DNA from: Candidatus Blautia equi
Lineage (GTDB): Bacteria > Bacillota > Clostridia > Lachnospirales > Lachnospiraceae
Direction of reading: 5' to 3'
NCBI GenBank assembly: GCA_018064695.1
Contig: JAGHUU010000118.1
Coordinates: 1-38,428, forward strand
Length of the DNA stretch: 38,428 nt
The notes beneath the pieces were generated by a model. The model was given only the letters and a program-made list of their open reading frames with translations, did no database searches and was not told the origin of the DNA. Positions 1-8,324 of the stretch are shown here, one piece after another; the first letter of the stretch is position 1; each line of letters opens with the position of its first letter. The position numbers and the translations under genes are program-made.

Positions 1-65
1 ATACAATATACACTGCAATGTCGAAAATAAAAGAAATAAAAATATAAATATTCAGAAAATAAGTG

Positions 66-94
66 TTGACAAATGGAATAATCTGATATATACT
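66..94 (+). promoter_or_regulatory. sigma-A type promoter with no obvious downstream CDS
   Basis: TTGACA (66-71), 17-bp spacer, TATACT (89-94). Confidence 0.55.
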
Positions 95-309
95 TAGCTC
101 ATCAAAACAAAACAAGATAAAAAACAAAAACCCAATTCAAGAAGAAAGAAAAAACTTCTTAGAAAACGGAGGACGGACCGATGGCATAGTCAGATCCCAT
201 CAAAAACCAAATCTAAACAGGAGGTACAGTCCAAAATACTAATTAAGATTCACCCCATAATTTAAGAAAGGTACTGGTGTAGACAATGAAATTACAGGAA
301 ATTCATTGA

Positions 310-350
310 GAGGCCTATTCGAAACCCGAATTCGAATAGGCCTCCTTTTT
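310..350. terminator. Rho-independent, probably bidirectional terminator
   Basis: 14-bp perfect stem GAGGCCTATTCGAA/TTCGAATAGGCCTC followed by CTTTTT; 3' of the MATE gene on the minus strand. Confidence 0.85.
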
Positions 351-356
351 ATTGTT

Positions 357-1706
357 TTATTTCTTTTTTCTGATATATGGATTCAGCCAGAAAGCCAGCA
401 ATAGTTCTATATCCATCAATACCCACATAACTGGTTCGCAGACGATGACGGCGTTGTAACCGAATTTTGGAATAAAGAAAATGACAAACAGGATCTTTCC
501 GATCAGTTCCATGACGCTGGAGATAACAGGGAGAATTTTCTGACCGATTGCCTGAAGGGCGGTTCTTGTCGCATTCAGAAGACCGAGGATCGCCATACAG
601 GGAACTACGAAGCGGAGATATCGTGTTCCATTTTGAAGAATCACTGCTTCGTCAGAGCCGGAGATCAGTCGGATCATGGTTGGGGCAATGAAAGTAACCA
701 GGACTCCAAGAATGCAGAAAAGGATCACGTTATAGATATAGGCGATCTTCATTCCTTTTCGGATTCGGTCTGCCTGATTGGCACCGAAGTTCTGTGATAC
801 AAAAGTGTTTACCGCCTGCATCATGCCAATGCTGAACATCATAAATACAGAGAAAAGCTTTCGTGCCGCGACGTGTCCGGCTACGACGAGGTATCCCAGA
901 CTGTTGATTCCGGACTGCAAAATAGCAGTTCCGGACTGTACGATACAGGACATAAGTCCCATGGAAATACCCTGGGAGACCATTTCTTTATATAGAGCCG
1001 GGTCGTATTTAAAATGTTCTTTCTCCGGAATGAGAAGAGGTACTTTTTTCAGAATATAAATAATACAGCAAATGACAGAAATCACCTGAGCGATCACGGT
1101 TGCAATGGCAGCACCGCGGATTCCCATTTTAAACACAAGGATGAAGAGCAGATCCAGACCGATGTTGGAGATGGAAGAGATCATCAGGAAGATCAGAGGC
1201 ATGACACTGTTTCCGATGGCACGCATGAGTCCGGAGCAGAGATTATATGCCAGAGAGACTGCGAAAAATAATACGATGGTGGAAACATAGGCATAAGCTT
1301 CCGGGAGTACGGTCTCCTCTGTTTTCAGAAATCTCAGGAATGGATTCAGGGAAGCATATGCGATGATCGTAACAAGCAGCGAGGTTACAAGGGCAATGAC
1401 CAGTGCGGCAGCGGTTGTTTTTTTCAACTGTTTGTGGGCGCCGGTTCCAAAATTTCGGGCGGTAACGATGGCAAGTCCGGAACCCATACCATTTGTGAAT
1501 CCCAGGAACAGATCATATACCGCAGCAGCAGATCCCATAGCTGCCAGAGAGGTCTCCCCAAGGGTATGACCGATGATAATTGTATCTACGGTACTATATA
1601 ACTGCTGAAATATAAGAGAAAAGAATACGGGGATAGCAAATCTTATTAAAGCCGGAAGAATCTTTCCATCCAGAAAGTTCACCTGCATTTTTCGTGCTGC
1701 TGCCAT
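357..1706 (-). CDS. MATE family efflux transporter
   Basis: 449-aa multi-TM ORF; MATE-like N-terminus (PALIRFAIPVFFSLIFQQLYSTVDTIIIG); RBS AAAGGAG upstream. Confidence 0.93.
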   Translation of the reverse strand: MAAARKMQVNFLDGKILPALIRFAIPVFFSLIFQQLYSTVDTIIIGHTLGETSLAAMGSAAAVYDLFLGFTNGMGSGLAIVTARNFGTGAHKQLKKTTAAALVIALVTSLLVTIIAYASLNPFLRFLKTEETVLPEAYAYVSTIVLFFAVSLAYNLCSGLMRAIGNSVMPLIFLMISSISNIGLDLLFILVFKMGIRGAAIATVIAQVISVICCIIYILKKVPLLIPEKEHFKYDPALYKEMVSQGISMGLMSCIVQSGTAILQSGINSLGYLVVAGHVAARKLFSVFMMFSIGMMQAVNTFVSQNFGANQADRIRKGMKIAYIYNVILFCILGVLVTFIAPTMIRLISGSDEAVILQNGTRYLRFVVPCMAILGLLNATRTALQAIGQKILPVISSVMELIGKILFVIFFIPKFGYNAVIVCEPVMWVLMDIELLLAFWLNPYIRKKK

Positions 1707-1846
1707 GCTTTTTGTCTCCTTTGTTATATGAGATTTTACATAATATAAATACCAGAATTATTCATAACCTACGCATGATGAGTTTGGCAAGGTTTTTTGA
1801 ACCTTTGGGGAATCCGAAAAAAAATTATATTTTTTTGATAAACCTA

Positions 1847-1875
1847 TTGACATAGTAGGATTATGGGTATATGAT
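1847..1875 (+). promoter_or_regulatory. promoter of the leader peptide / sulfur amino-acid ABC operon
   Basis: TTGACA (1847-1852), 17-bp spacer, TATGAT (1870-1875). Confidence 0.7.
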
Positions 1876-1912
1876 ACAACCATCAAATCCAACGGAAAGG
1901 GACGTGAAAGCA

Positions 1913-2038
1913 ATGAATACACAGAGAATCTATATTGCAAATCATCACATGTGTTGTTGTCGAATGTTTATCTCCCGGGCACAGAATATGGCCAGGTGTT
2001 TCGACATGCATTGTTTTTCACCTGTTTATTGCAGATAA
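1913..2038 (+). CDS. Cys-rich leader peptide, 41 aa: MNTQRIYIANHHMCCCRMFISRAQNMARCFDMHCFSPVYCR
   Basis: ATG with upstream GGAAAGGGA; contains TGT TGT TGT run (1952-1960) and 6 Cys in 41 residues; located between promoter and terminator. Confidence 0.7.
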   Translation: MNTQRIYIANHHMCCCRMFISRAQNMARCFDMHCFSPVYCR

Positions 2039-2090
2039 CATACTGTAATGCCATTTGCCCGGGAGTTTAAAACCCTCGGGCTTTTATTTT
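1972..2090 (+). promoter_or_regulatory. transcription attenuator: antiterminator (1972-1981 with 2056-2065) versus terminator (2057-2081 + T-rich tail)
   Basis: CTCCCGGGCA and TGCCCGGGAG are perfectly complementary over 10 nt; GCCCGGG...CCTCGGGC followed by TTTTATTTT forms the competing terminator hairpin. Confidence 0.72.
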
Positions 2091-2145
2091 GCCCGATCAG
2101 CTTCAGGACAAAAACTTAAACAGGAAAAAAGAGGAGAAAAAAATT

Positions 2146-3786
2146 ATGAAAGCAAATTTACTTAAGAGAACAGGAAGCATTTTTACCGCAGCAGCACTTG
2201 CAGGAACCTTATTCAGCATTCAGCCTGCAGCAGCAGACGATGGATTCAGAACCTTAGAGGAGATTCAGGAAAGCGGAACCGTAAACATCGGCGTTTTCTC
2301 AGACAAGAGCCCATTCGGATATGTGGATGAAAACGGAGATTATCAGGGCTATGACGTATACCTGGCAGAGAGACTCGGTGCTGATCTTGGTGTAGAGATC
2401 AATTATGTATCTACAGAAGCGGCAAACCGTATCGAGTATCTCCAGACCGGAAAAGTAGATATCATTCTTGCAAACTTTACCGTAACTGAAGAGAGAGCCC
2501 AGGAAGTAGACTTCGCTCTTCCATACATGAACGTAGCACTTGGTGTGGTTTCTCCTGAGGATGCAGTGCTTACATCCCTCGATGAGGTTGGAGCAGATGA
2601 CCAGATCATCGTTATCTCCGGTACCACAGCTGAGACTTATCTCACCAAAAACTACCCGGATATCAAACTTCAGAAATATGACGCTTACGCAGAAGCTAAA
2701 ACCGCTTTTGAAAACGGAAACGGAATCGCGTGGGCAAACGATAATACAGAGGTAATCGCATTCGCTATCGAAAATGAAGGCTTTGAGGTTGGTATCCCAT
2801 CCCTTGGAAGTGCCGATACCATTGCACCGGCAGTAACAAAGGGAAATGAGAGCCTTCTTACCTGGCTGAACGATGAGCTGGTTTCCCTCGGTGAGGAGCA
2901 GTTCTTCCACGCAGATTATGAGGCAACTCTTCTTGATACCTACGGTGCTGATTACGAGGACACCCTGGTAGTAGAAGGCGGAAAAGTAATCGGCGAAGAG
3001 AGTGCTGAGGAAGCTTCCGAAACAGCAGCCCTTGAAATTAAAGAAGGAAACGGCGAGACCATCAAGATCGCAGCTTCCCCTATCCCACACGCAGAGATCC
3101 TTGAGAAAGCAGCAGAGATTCTTGCTGAACACGGATACGTACTTGATATCGTGGAATTTGAAGACTATGTACAGCCAAACCTCGTAGTTGAGTCCGGCGA
3201 GTTTGATGCCAACTATGTAGAGCATGTACCATATCTGAACAGCTTCAACGAGGAGCAGGGAACCCATCTTGTTGATGCAGGCCAGATCCACTATGAGCCA
3301 TTTGGCATCTACCCTGGAAAGAAAGCAGACCTTGCCGATATCGCAGTGGGCGACAGAATTGCAGTTCCAAACGACACCACCAACGAAGCCAGAGCACTTC
3401 TCCTTCTCCAGGACAATGGTCTTCTGAAGCTTGCCGACGACGCCGGACTTACCGCAACCGTAAATGATATTGAAGAAAATCCATACGACATTGAGTTTGT
3501 AGAGCTTGAGGCAGCACAGGTAGCAAGAGTGATCAATGAAGTTGAGTATGTAGTACTGAACGGTAACTACGCTCTGGAAGCCGGCTTCTCTGTAGGAAAA
3601 GATTCCATCGCTTATGAGGCAAGCGATTCCATCGCAGCAAAAACCTATGTAAACATCATCGTAGTATACGAAGGACATGAGAACGATGACAAGATTCAGG
3701 CTCTGGTATCTGTACTGAGATCCGATGAGATCAAGAACTCTATCGAAGAGACCTATGACGGAGCAGTAGTTTTCTTTGAAAAATAA
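2146..3786 (+). CDS. fused substrate-binding protein: N-terminal polar amino-acid SBP (SBP_bac_3-like) + C-terminal MetQ/NlpA-like domain
   Basis: ATG at 2146 after GAGGAG; N-half GTVNIGVFSDKSPFGYVDENGDYQGYDVYLAERLGADLG; C-half KIAASPIPHAEILEKAAEILAEHGYVLDIVEFEDYVQPNLVVESGEFDANYVEHVPYL is MetQ-like. Confidence 0.9.
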   Translation: MKANLLKRTGSIFTAAALAGTLFSIQPAAADDGFRTLEEIQESGTVNIGVFSDKSPFGYVDENGDYQGYDVYLAERLGADLGVEINYVSTEAANRIEYLQTGKVDIILANFTVTEERAQEVDFALPYMNVALGVVSPEDAVLTSLDEVGADDQIIVISGTTAETYLTKNYPDIKLQKYDAYAEAKTAFENGNGIAWANDNTEVIAFAIENEGFEVGIPSLGSADTIAPAVTKGNESLLTWLNDELVSLGEEQFFHADYEATLLDTYGADYEDTLVVEGGKVIGEESAEEASETAALEIKEGNGETIKIAASPIPHAEILEKAAEILAEHGYVLDIVEFEDYVQPNLVVESGEFDANYVEHVPYLNSFNEEQGTHLVDAGQIHYEPFGIYPGKKADLADIAVGDRIAVPNDTTNEARALLLLQDNGLLKLADDAGLTATVNDIEENPYDIEFVELEAAQVARVINEVEYVVLNGNYALEAGFSVGKDSIAYEASDSIAAKTYVNIIVVYEGHENDDKIQALVSVLRSDEIKNSIEETYDGAVVFFEK

Positions 3787-3811
3787 AAACAGCAGAGTAT
3801 AGAAAAGAAGA

Positions 3812-3837
3812 GAAGGAGGACGGGATGGTCCTCCTTC
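3812..3837 (+). promoter_or_regulatory. intercistronic stem-loop between SBP and ATPase genes
   Basis: GAAGGAGGAC/GTCCTCCTTC perfect 10-bp stem, 6-nt loop, no following T-run. Confidence 0.65.
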
Positions 3838-3858
3838 TGCCATACGGAGAGAAAAATT

Positions 3859-4875
3859 ATGAGCGAGATCGAGATTCGACATCTGACAAAAAAATTTGAA
3901 GTGAATAAGCACTGGATCACTGCCCTTGAGGATGTAAATCTGTCTATAGAATCCGGGGACATCTACGGCGTGATCGGAATGTCCGGAGCCGGAAAAAGCA
4001 CTTTGGTTAGATCCATCAACTTTCTGGAAAAGCCAACGGAAGGACAGGTCCTCATAGAAGGAACCGATCTCGCAGAATTATCCGGAAGGGAGCTCCGAAA
4101 AAAGAGAAGTGAGATTGGAATGATCTTTCAGGGCTTTAACCTTCTGGAACAGAAAAATGTCATAGATAATGTGTGTTTTCCGCTGGAGATCGCCGGCGTG
4201 AAAAAGAAAGAAGCCAGCGCGCGCGCCATAGAGTTATTAAAGATGGTTCAGCTGGAGGAGAAGGAGCGTGCATATCCATCCCAGTTATCCGGCGGACAAA
4301 AGCAGAGAGTGGCTATTGCCAGAGCCCTGGCAACCAGCCCAAAGATCCTGCTCTGTGATGAGGCCACCAGCGCGCTGGATCCGCAGACAACGGAATCTAT
4401 TCTAAAGCTTTTAAAGGAGATCAACGAGAAGCTTGGAATCACCATTGTGATCATCACCCATCAGATGTCTGTAGTGACCAGCATCTGTACAAAGGTTGCC
4501 ATTATTGACAGCGGCAGACTGGTGGAAGAAGGCTCTGTGGAAAAAATATTTGAATCCCCTTCCTCCGATGCGGCAAAAGAGCTGTTATCCGGAGTAAAAC
4601 GCCAGGCTTCTTCTCTGGAGATATTGCCGGCTTACAGAGTAATCCGAATTGTTTTCTCGGAAAATTCAGCTTATGAACCGGTGCTCTCCAATGTGATCCT
4701 GAAATTTGGTGTGCCGGTGAACATCCTGAAGGCGGATACAAAAAATGTGAACGGCAAGGCAAAAGGCGAGATGCTCCTGGGGCTTCCGGATGACCCGGAA
4801 GTGCAGGAACAGATCATTGCCTATCTGAAAGAAAGAGAACTGATCGTGTCGGAGGTGAAAGATTATGCTGGATGA
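3859..4875 (+). CDS. metN: methionine-type ABC transporter ATP-binding protein with C-terminal NIL-like domain
   Basis: Walker A GMSGAGKST, signature LSGGQKQRVAIARAL, LLCDEATSALDP; C-terminal ~90-aa extension. Confidence 0.9.
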   Translation: MSEIEIRHLTKKFEVNKHWITALEDVNLSIESGDIYGVIGMSGAGKSTLVRSINFLEKPTEGQVLIEGTDLAELSGRELRKKRSEIGMIFQGFNLLEQKNVIDNVCFPLEIAGVKKKEASARAIELLKMVQLEEKERAYPSQLSGGQKQRVAIARALATSPKILLCDEATSALDPQTTESILKLLKEINEKLGITIVIITHQMSVVTSICTKVAIIDSGRLVEEGSVEKIFESPSSDAAKELLSGVKRQASSLEILPAYRVIRIVFSENSAYEPVLSNVILKFGVPVNILKADTKNVNGKAKGEMLLGLPDDPEVQEQIIAYLKERELIVSEVKDYAG

Positions 4876-5527
4876 AAAAGTGATTCTTATGCTCCTTGAG
4901 GGTATCAGGGATACTTTATATATGACGCTGTTTTCTACCTTTGCCGGATATGTCCTTGGATTACCGCTCGGAATAATTCTGAATGTGACCCGGGCAGACG
5001 GCCTGAAACCGAACAGAGTGATCTATCGGATCCTGGATATTACCTGCAATATTGTCAGAAGTATTCCTTTCCTGATCCTTCTGATCCTGCTGATCCCGTT
5101 TACCCGTGCACTGGTGGGACAGAGCTATGGATCAACGGCAACAATCGTTCCGCTTGTGATCTGCGCAGCACCTTACATTGCAAGAGTGGTGGAATCCTCC
5201 CTGAATGAAGTGGATGCCGGAGTCATCGAAGCGGCAAAATCCATGGGAGCCAGTGATTTCCAGATCATCCGCAAGGTGCTTCTGGTGGAGGCAAAGACAT
5301 CCCTGCTTACCGGTATGACCATCACAACCGGCCTTCTTCTTGGCTATTCCGCAATGTCCGGAACCGTGGGCGGCGGTGGACTGGGTGATATCGCCGTGCG
5401 TTATGGATATTACAGATGGCAGACGGATATTATGATCGTGACTGTTATCCTTCTGATCCTGATCTTCCAGATCATCCAGAATGTGGGGATGAAGATCGCA
5501 AATCTTCTGGATCACAGAAAACGTTAG
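4865..5527 (+). CDS. metI: methionine-type ABC transporter permease
   Basis: IVRSIPFLILLILLIPFTRALVG... EAAKSMGASDFQIIRKVLLVEA; overlaps metN stop. Confidence 0.9.
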   Translation: MLDEKVILMLLEGIRDTLYMTLFSTFAGYVLGLPLGIILNVTRADGLKPNRVIYRILDITCNIVRSIPFLILLILLIPFTRALVGQSYGSTATIVPLVICAAPYIARVVESSLNEVDAGVIEAAKSMGASDFQIIRKVLLVEAKTSLLTGMTITTGLLLGYSAMSGTVGGGGLGDIAVRYGYYRWQTDIMIVTVILLILIFQIIQNVGMKIANLLDHRKR

Positions 5528-5547
5528 ACAGATTGGAGAATTAAGAT

Positions 5548-6207
5548 ATGAATGTGGAAGTTATGAGAGAGTATCTTCCTCTTTACTGGCGGGCACTTCT
5601 GCTGACACTGAAGGTGGGCTGGATTGGCGTACTGCTGGCTTTTCTGTTCGGGCTCATCTGTGCGGTGACCATTCACCTTGGCATTCCTGTTCTGAGACGC
5701 CTGTTTAAGATTTATATTGAACTGTTCCGAAATACCCCTCTTCTGGTTCAGCTGTTCTTTATGTATTTTGCGCTCCCGAAGATCGGTATTCGCATCTCGC
5801 CGGAAGTATGCGGCAGTCTGGGCCTGGGCCTTCTTGGCGGGGCTTACATGGCAGAGACCTTCCGAAGCGGACTGGAGGGGATTCCTGCCATCCAGGAGGA
5901 GAGCGCTGCAAGCCTTGGAATGAACCGGCTGCAGATCTTCTGCTATGTGATACTCCCTCAGACTATTTCCGTCAGTATCCCCGGTATTCTTGCAAATGTG
6001 ATCTTTCTTCTGAAGGAGACCAGCGTTTTTTCTGTGATCAGCCTTATGGATCTTATGTTTACCGCAAAAGACCTGATTGGAATGTATGCGAAGACCATAG
6101 AATGTCTGACCCTTCTGGTTATTTTTTATTTAATCATGCTGCTCCCTGTTTCCATACTGGGAAGCTGGCTGGAGAGGAGGGTGCGTTATGCAGAGTTTGG
6201 GGATTGA
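5548..6207 (+). CDS. amino acid ABC transporter permease (HisM family)
   Basis: YIELFRNTPLLVQLFFMYFALP; EESAASLGMNRLQIFCYVILPQ. Confidence 0.9.
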   Translation: MNVEVMREYLPLYWRALLLTLKVGWIGVLLAFLFGLICAVTIHLGIPVLRRLFKIYIELFRNTPLLVQLFFMYFALPKIGIRISPEVCGSLGLGLLGGAYMAETFRSGLEGIPAIQEESAASLGMNRLQIFCYVILPQTISVSIPGILANVIFLLKETSVFSVISLMDLMFTAKDLIGMYAKTIECLTLLVIFYLIMLLPVSILGSWLERRVRYAEFGD

Positions 6208-6862
6208 TGTACTCTTTAAGGGAAAGAATTTTATCCGCCTCATGGGTGGTTTATGGGTGGCTGTCCGAATCAGTCTGATTTCTGTGGTCATCAGCATTGT
6301 GCTTGGTCTTCTCATCGGCATGCTTATGACTTCTGGCAATAAAATCCTGAAGGCTGTATTTCGCATCTATCTGGAAATCGTGAGAATCATGCCTCAGATG
6401 GTACTGCTGTTTCTTGTCTATTTTGGCACCACGAGGGTGTTTGGCTGGGATCTGGAGGCGGAAACCTCGGCTATCTTTGTGTTCTCCTTCTGGGGAACGG
6501 CCGAGATGGCGGATCTGGTTCGCGGTGCGCTGATCAGCATTCCGTCGATCCAGTATGAAAGCGCCAGAGCTCTCGGTATGAAGGAGAGTCAGGTCTTCCT
6601 GCTGGTCATTCTTCCGCAGGCCGTGCGCCGTCTGATCCCGCTTTCCATAAACCTGATCACCAGAATGATCAAGACCACCAGTCTTGTGATGATGATCGGT
6701 ATTGTGGAAGTGCTGAAGGTGGCGCAGCAGATCATAGAGGCAAACAGAAAGGCTTCTCCAAACGCGGCCTTTGGCCTCTTTGGAACGGTTTTTCTTCTGT
6801 ATTTTATTATTTGCTGGCCGGTAAGCAGGCTTGCAGCATATCTTGAAAAAAGGTGGGCATAA
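6188..6862 (+). CDS. amino acid ABC transporter permease (HisM family), second subunit
   Basis: YLEIVRIMPQMVLLFLVYFG; YESARALGMKESQVFLLVILPQ; overlaps preceding gene. Confidence 0.9.
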   Translation: MQSLGIDVLFKGKNFIRLMGGLWVAVRISLISVVISIVLGLLIGMLMTSGNKILKAVFRIYLEIVRIMPQMVLLFLVYFGTTRVFGWDLEAETSAIFVFSFWGTAEMADLVRGALISIPSIQYESARALGMKESQVFLLVILPQAVRRLIPLSINLITRMIKTTSLVMMIGIVEVLKVAQQIIEANRKASPNAAFGLFGTVFLLYFIICWPVSRLAAYLEKRWA

Positions 6863-6864
6863 CT

Positions 6865-7614
6865 ATGAATCAGGAATTACTGGAAATCAGACATCTGCAT
6901 AAATCCTACGGGGAGCACACGATCATTAAGGATTTGAATCTGACGGTTCATAAAGGGGAAGTTATTGTGGTGATCGGCCCATCCGGATGCGGAAAGAGTA
7001 CCCTCCTTCGCTGCATCAATGCCCTGGAACCCATTCAGGACGGCCAGATCTGCATAGGCGGAGAGTCTATTCATAAAGATGATAAAAATATTTCTGAAAA
7101 ACGACAGAAGATAGGTATGGTTTTCCAGAGCTATGAGCTCTTTCCTCATAAGACCATCCTGGATAATATCACTCTGGCACCTGTGAAGGTTCAGAAACGC
7201 AAACGTGCGGAGGCGGAAAAAGAAGCCATTGAGCTGCTGGGAAAGGTAGGTCTCTCCGGAAGAAAAGACGACTATCCAAGACAGCTCTCCGGCGGCCAGA
7301 AGCAGAGAGTTGCTATCGTAAGAGCCCTGTGCATGCACCCGGAGATCCTTCTGCTGGATGAGATCACGGCCGCACTCGACCCGGAGATGGTGCGAGAAGT
7401 TCTGGAGGTGGTGCTTGACCTTGCAAAAAATGGAAGCACCATGATCATTGTCACCCACGAGATGGCCTTCGCCAAAGCAATCGCCGACAGGGTGATCTTC
7501 CTGGACCAGGGCGAGATCGTGGAGGAGAGCACCAATCCAAAACGCTTCTTCGAAAACCCGGAAACCGACAGAGCTAAGAAGTTTCTGGATAACTTTCAGT
7601 ATGAGAAGAATTAA
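6865..7614 (+). CDS. polar amino acid ABC transporter ATP-binding protein (GlnQ/TcyN-like)
   Basis: GPSGCGKSTLLRCINALE, LSGGQKQRVAIVRALCM, LLLDEITAALDPEMV; ATG 6865 after AAAGGTGGG. Confidence 0.92.
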   Translation: MNQELLEIRHLHKSYGEHTIIKDLNLTVHKGEVIVVIGPSGCGKSTLLRCINALEPIQDGQICIGGESIHKDDKNISEKRQKIGMVFQSYELFPHKTILDNITLAPVKVQKRKRAEAEKEAIELLGKVGLSGRKDDYPRQLSGGQKQRVAIVRALCMHPEILLLDEITAALDPEMVREVLEVVLDLAKNGSTMIIVTHEMAFAKAIADRVIFLDQGEIVEESTNPKRFFENPETDRAKKFLDNFQYEKN

Positions 7615-7628
7615 CAGAGATATATTTA

Positions 7629-7669
7629 GAGGGCTATTCGATTTCTCTTTCGAATAGCCCTCGTTTTTT
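7629..7669. terminator. Rho-independent terminator of the ABC import operon
   Basis: GAGGGCTATTCGA/TCGAATAGCCCTC perfect 13-bp stem followed by GTTTTTT. Confidence 0.88.
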
Positions 7670-7720
7670 CACTTCTTTTCACTTCAGAACAGATATGGTT
7701 ATGCCTATGGTCAATAAGCG

Positions 7721-8302
7721 TTATACTACTTCAAATATCAGAATCCTCTCCCTCGGATTATCTCCCTCAAAGAGGTCCCGGCAATCGATCTCGTCGGAGA
7801 ACATGAGCTCGTCGCGGGACATAAGGTATGCCACGTATTCATCCGACGGATAATAGAAAAACAGCAGCATTTCTCTTGGTTCCTCGTAATAAGAATCCAG
7901 GATACGGGCCAGTGCTTTTTCCAATATCTCCACGGAGAAAGGGTTAAAGAAAAAGCAGCGGTCCACCTCTGTTGGGACCGGGTAGGTCTCCGCATTGGTC
8001 TGGTAGAATTCCGTTTTTCTTCCGGATACCGCCATCTGCTGATTTTCCATGACGGCGGCAAAGATCCTGTCGTTATATTCAATTCCGATGGACCTGCATC
8101 TGGTCTGATAGGACATATAGAAATCCACGCGTCCCTTTCCGCAGCCATAATCCAGAAGCACGTTGCTTTTCCCAATCAGTTCACTGTTCGCCAGACGTTC
8201 CAGCACATTGTAAGGCGTTGGCTCATAGGGATACCGATACTGGTCCGATCCGGAGTCGTCCCTTCCCGATGTGCGAATCTTTAATAGTCTGTCCCACTGC
8301 AT
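7721..8302 (-). CDS. class I SAM-dependent methyltransferase-like protein
   Basis: VLLDYGCGKGRVDFYMSYQ (motif I), IGIEYNDRIF; likely start MQWDRLL. Confidence 0.75.
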   Translation of the reverse strand: MQWDRLLKIRTSGRDDSGSDQYRYPYEPTPYNVLERLANSELIGKSNVLLDYGCGKGRVDFYMSYQTRCRSIGIEYNDRIFAAVMENQQMAVSGRKTEFYQTNAETYPVPTEVDRCFFFNPFSVEILEKALARILDSYYEEPREMLLFFYYPSDEYVAYLMSRDELMFSDEIDCRDLFEGDNPRERILIFEVV

Positions 8303-8324
8303 AATATATTCTCCAATCTGCCTA

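Noticed and set aside
1758-1940. Minus-strand 60-aa ORF in the intergenic region
   Set aside because: Covers the promoter and leader start on the opposite strand; no RBS or homology recognised.
1876-2090. T-box or SAM riboswitch controlling the import operon
   Set aside because: No T-box GGTGGNACCGCG-like motif or SAM-I core recognised; the Cys leader peptide and complementary arms explain the region better.
2299-3912. 537-aa antisense ORF opposite the fused SBP gene
   Set aside because: Low-complexity, Cys/Phe-rich translation with no recognisable domain; produced by the codon bias of the sense gene.
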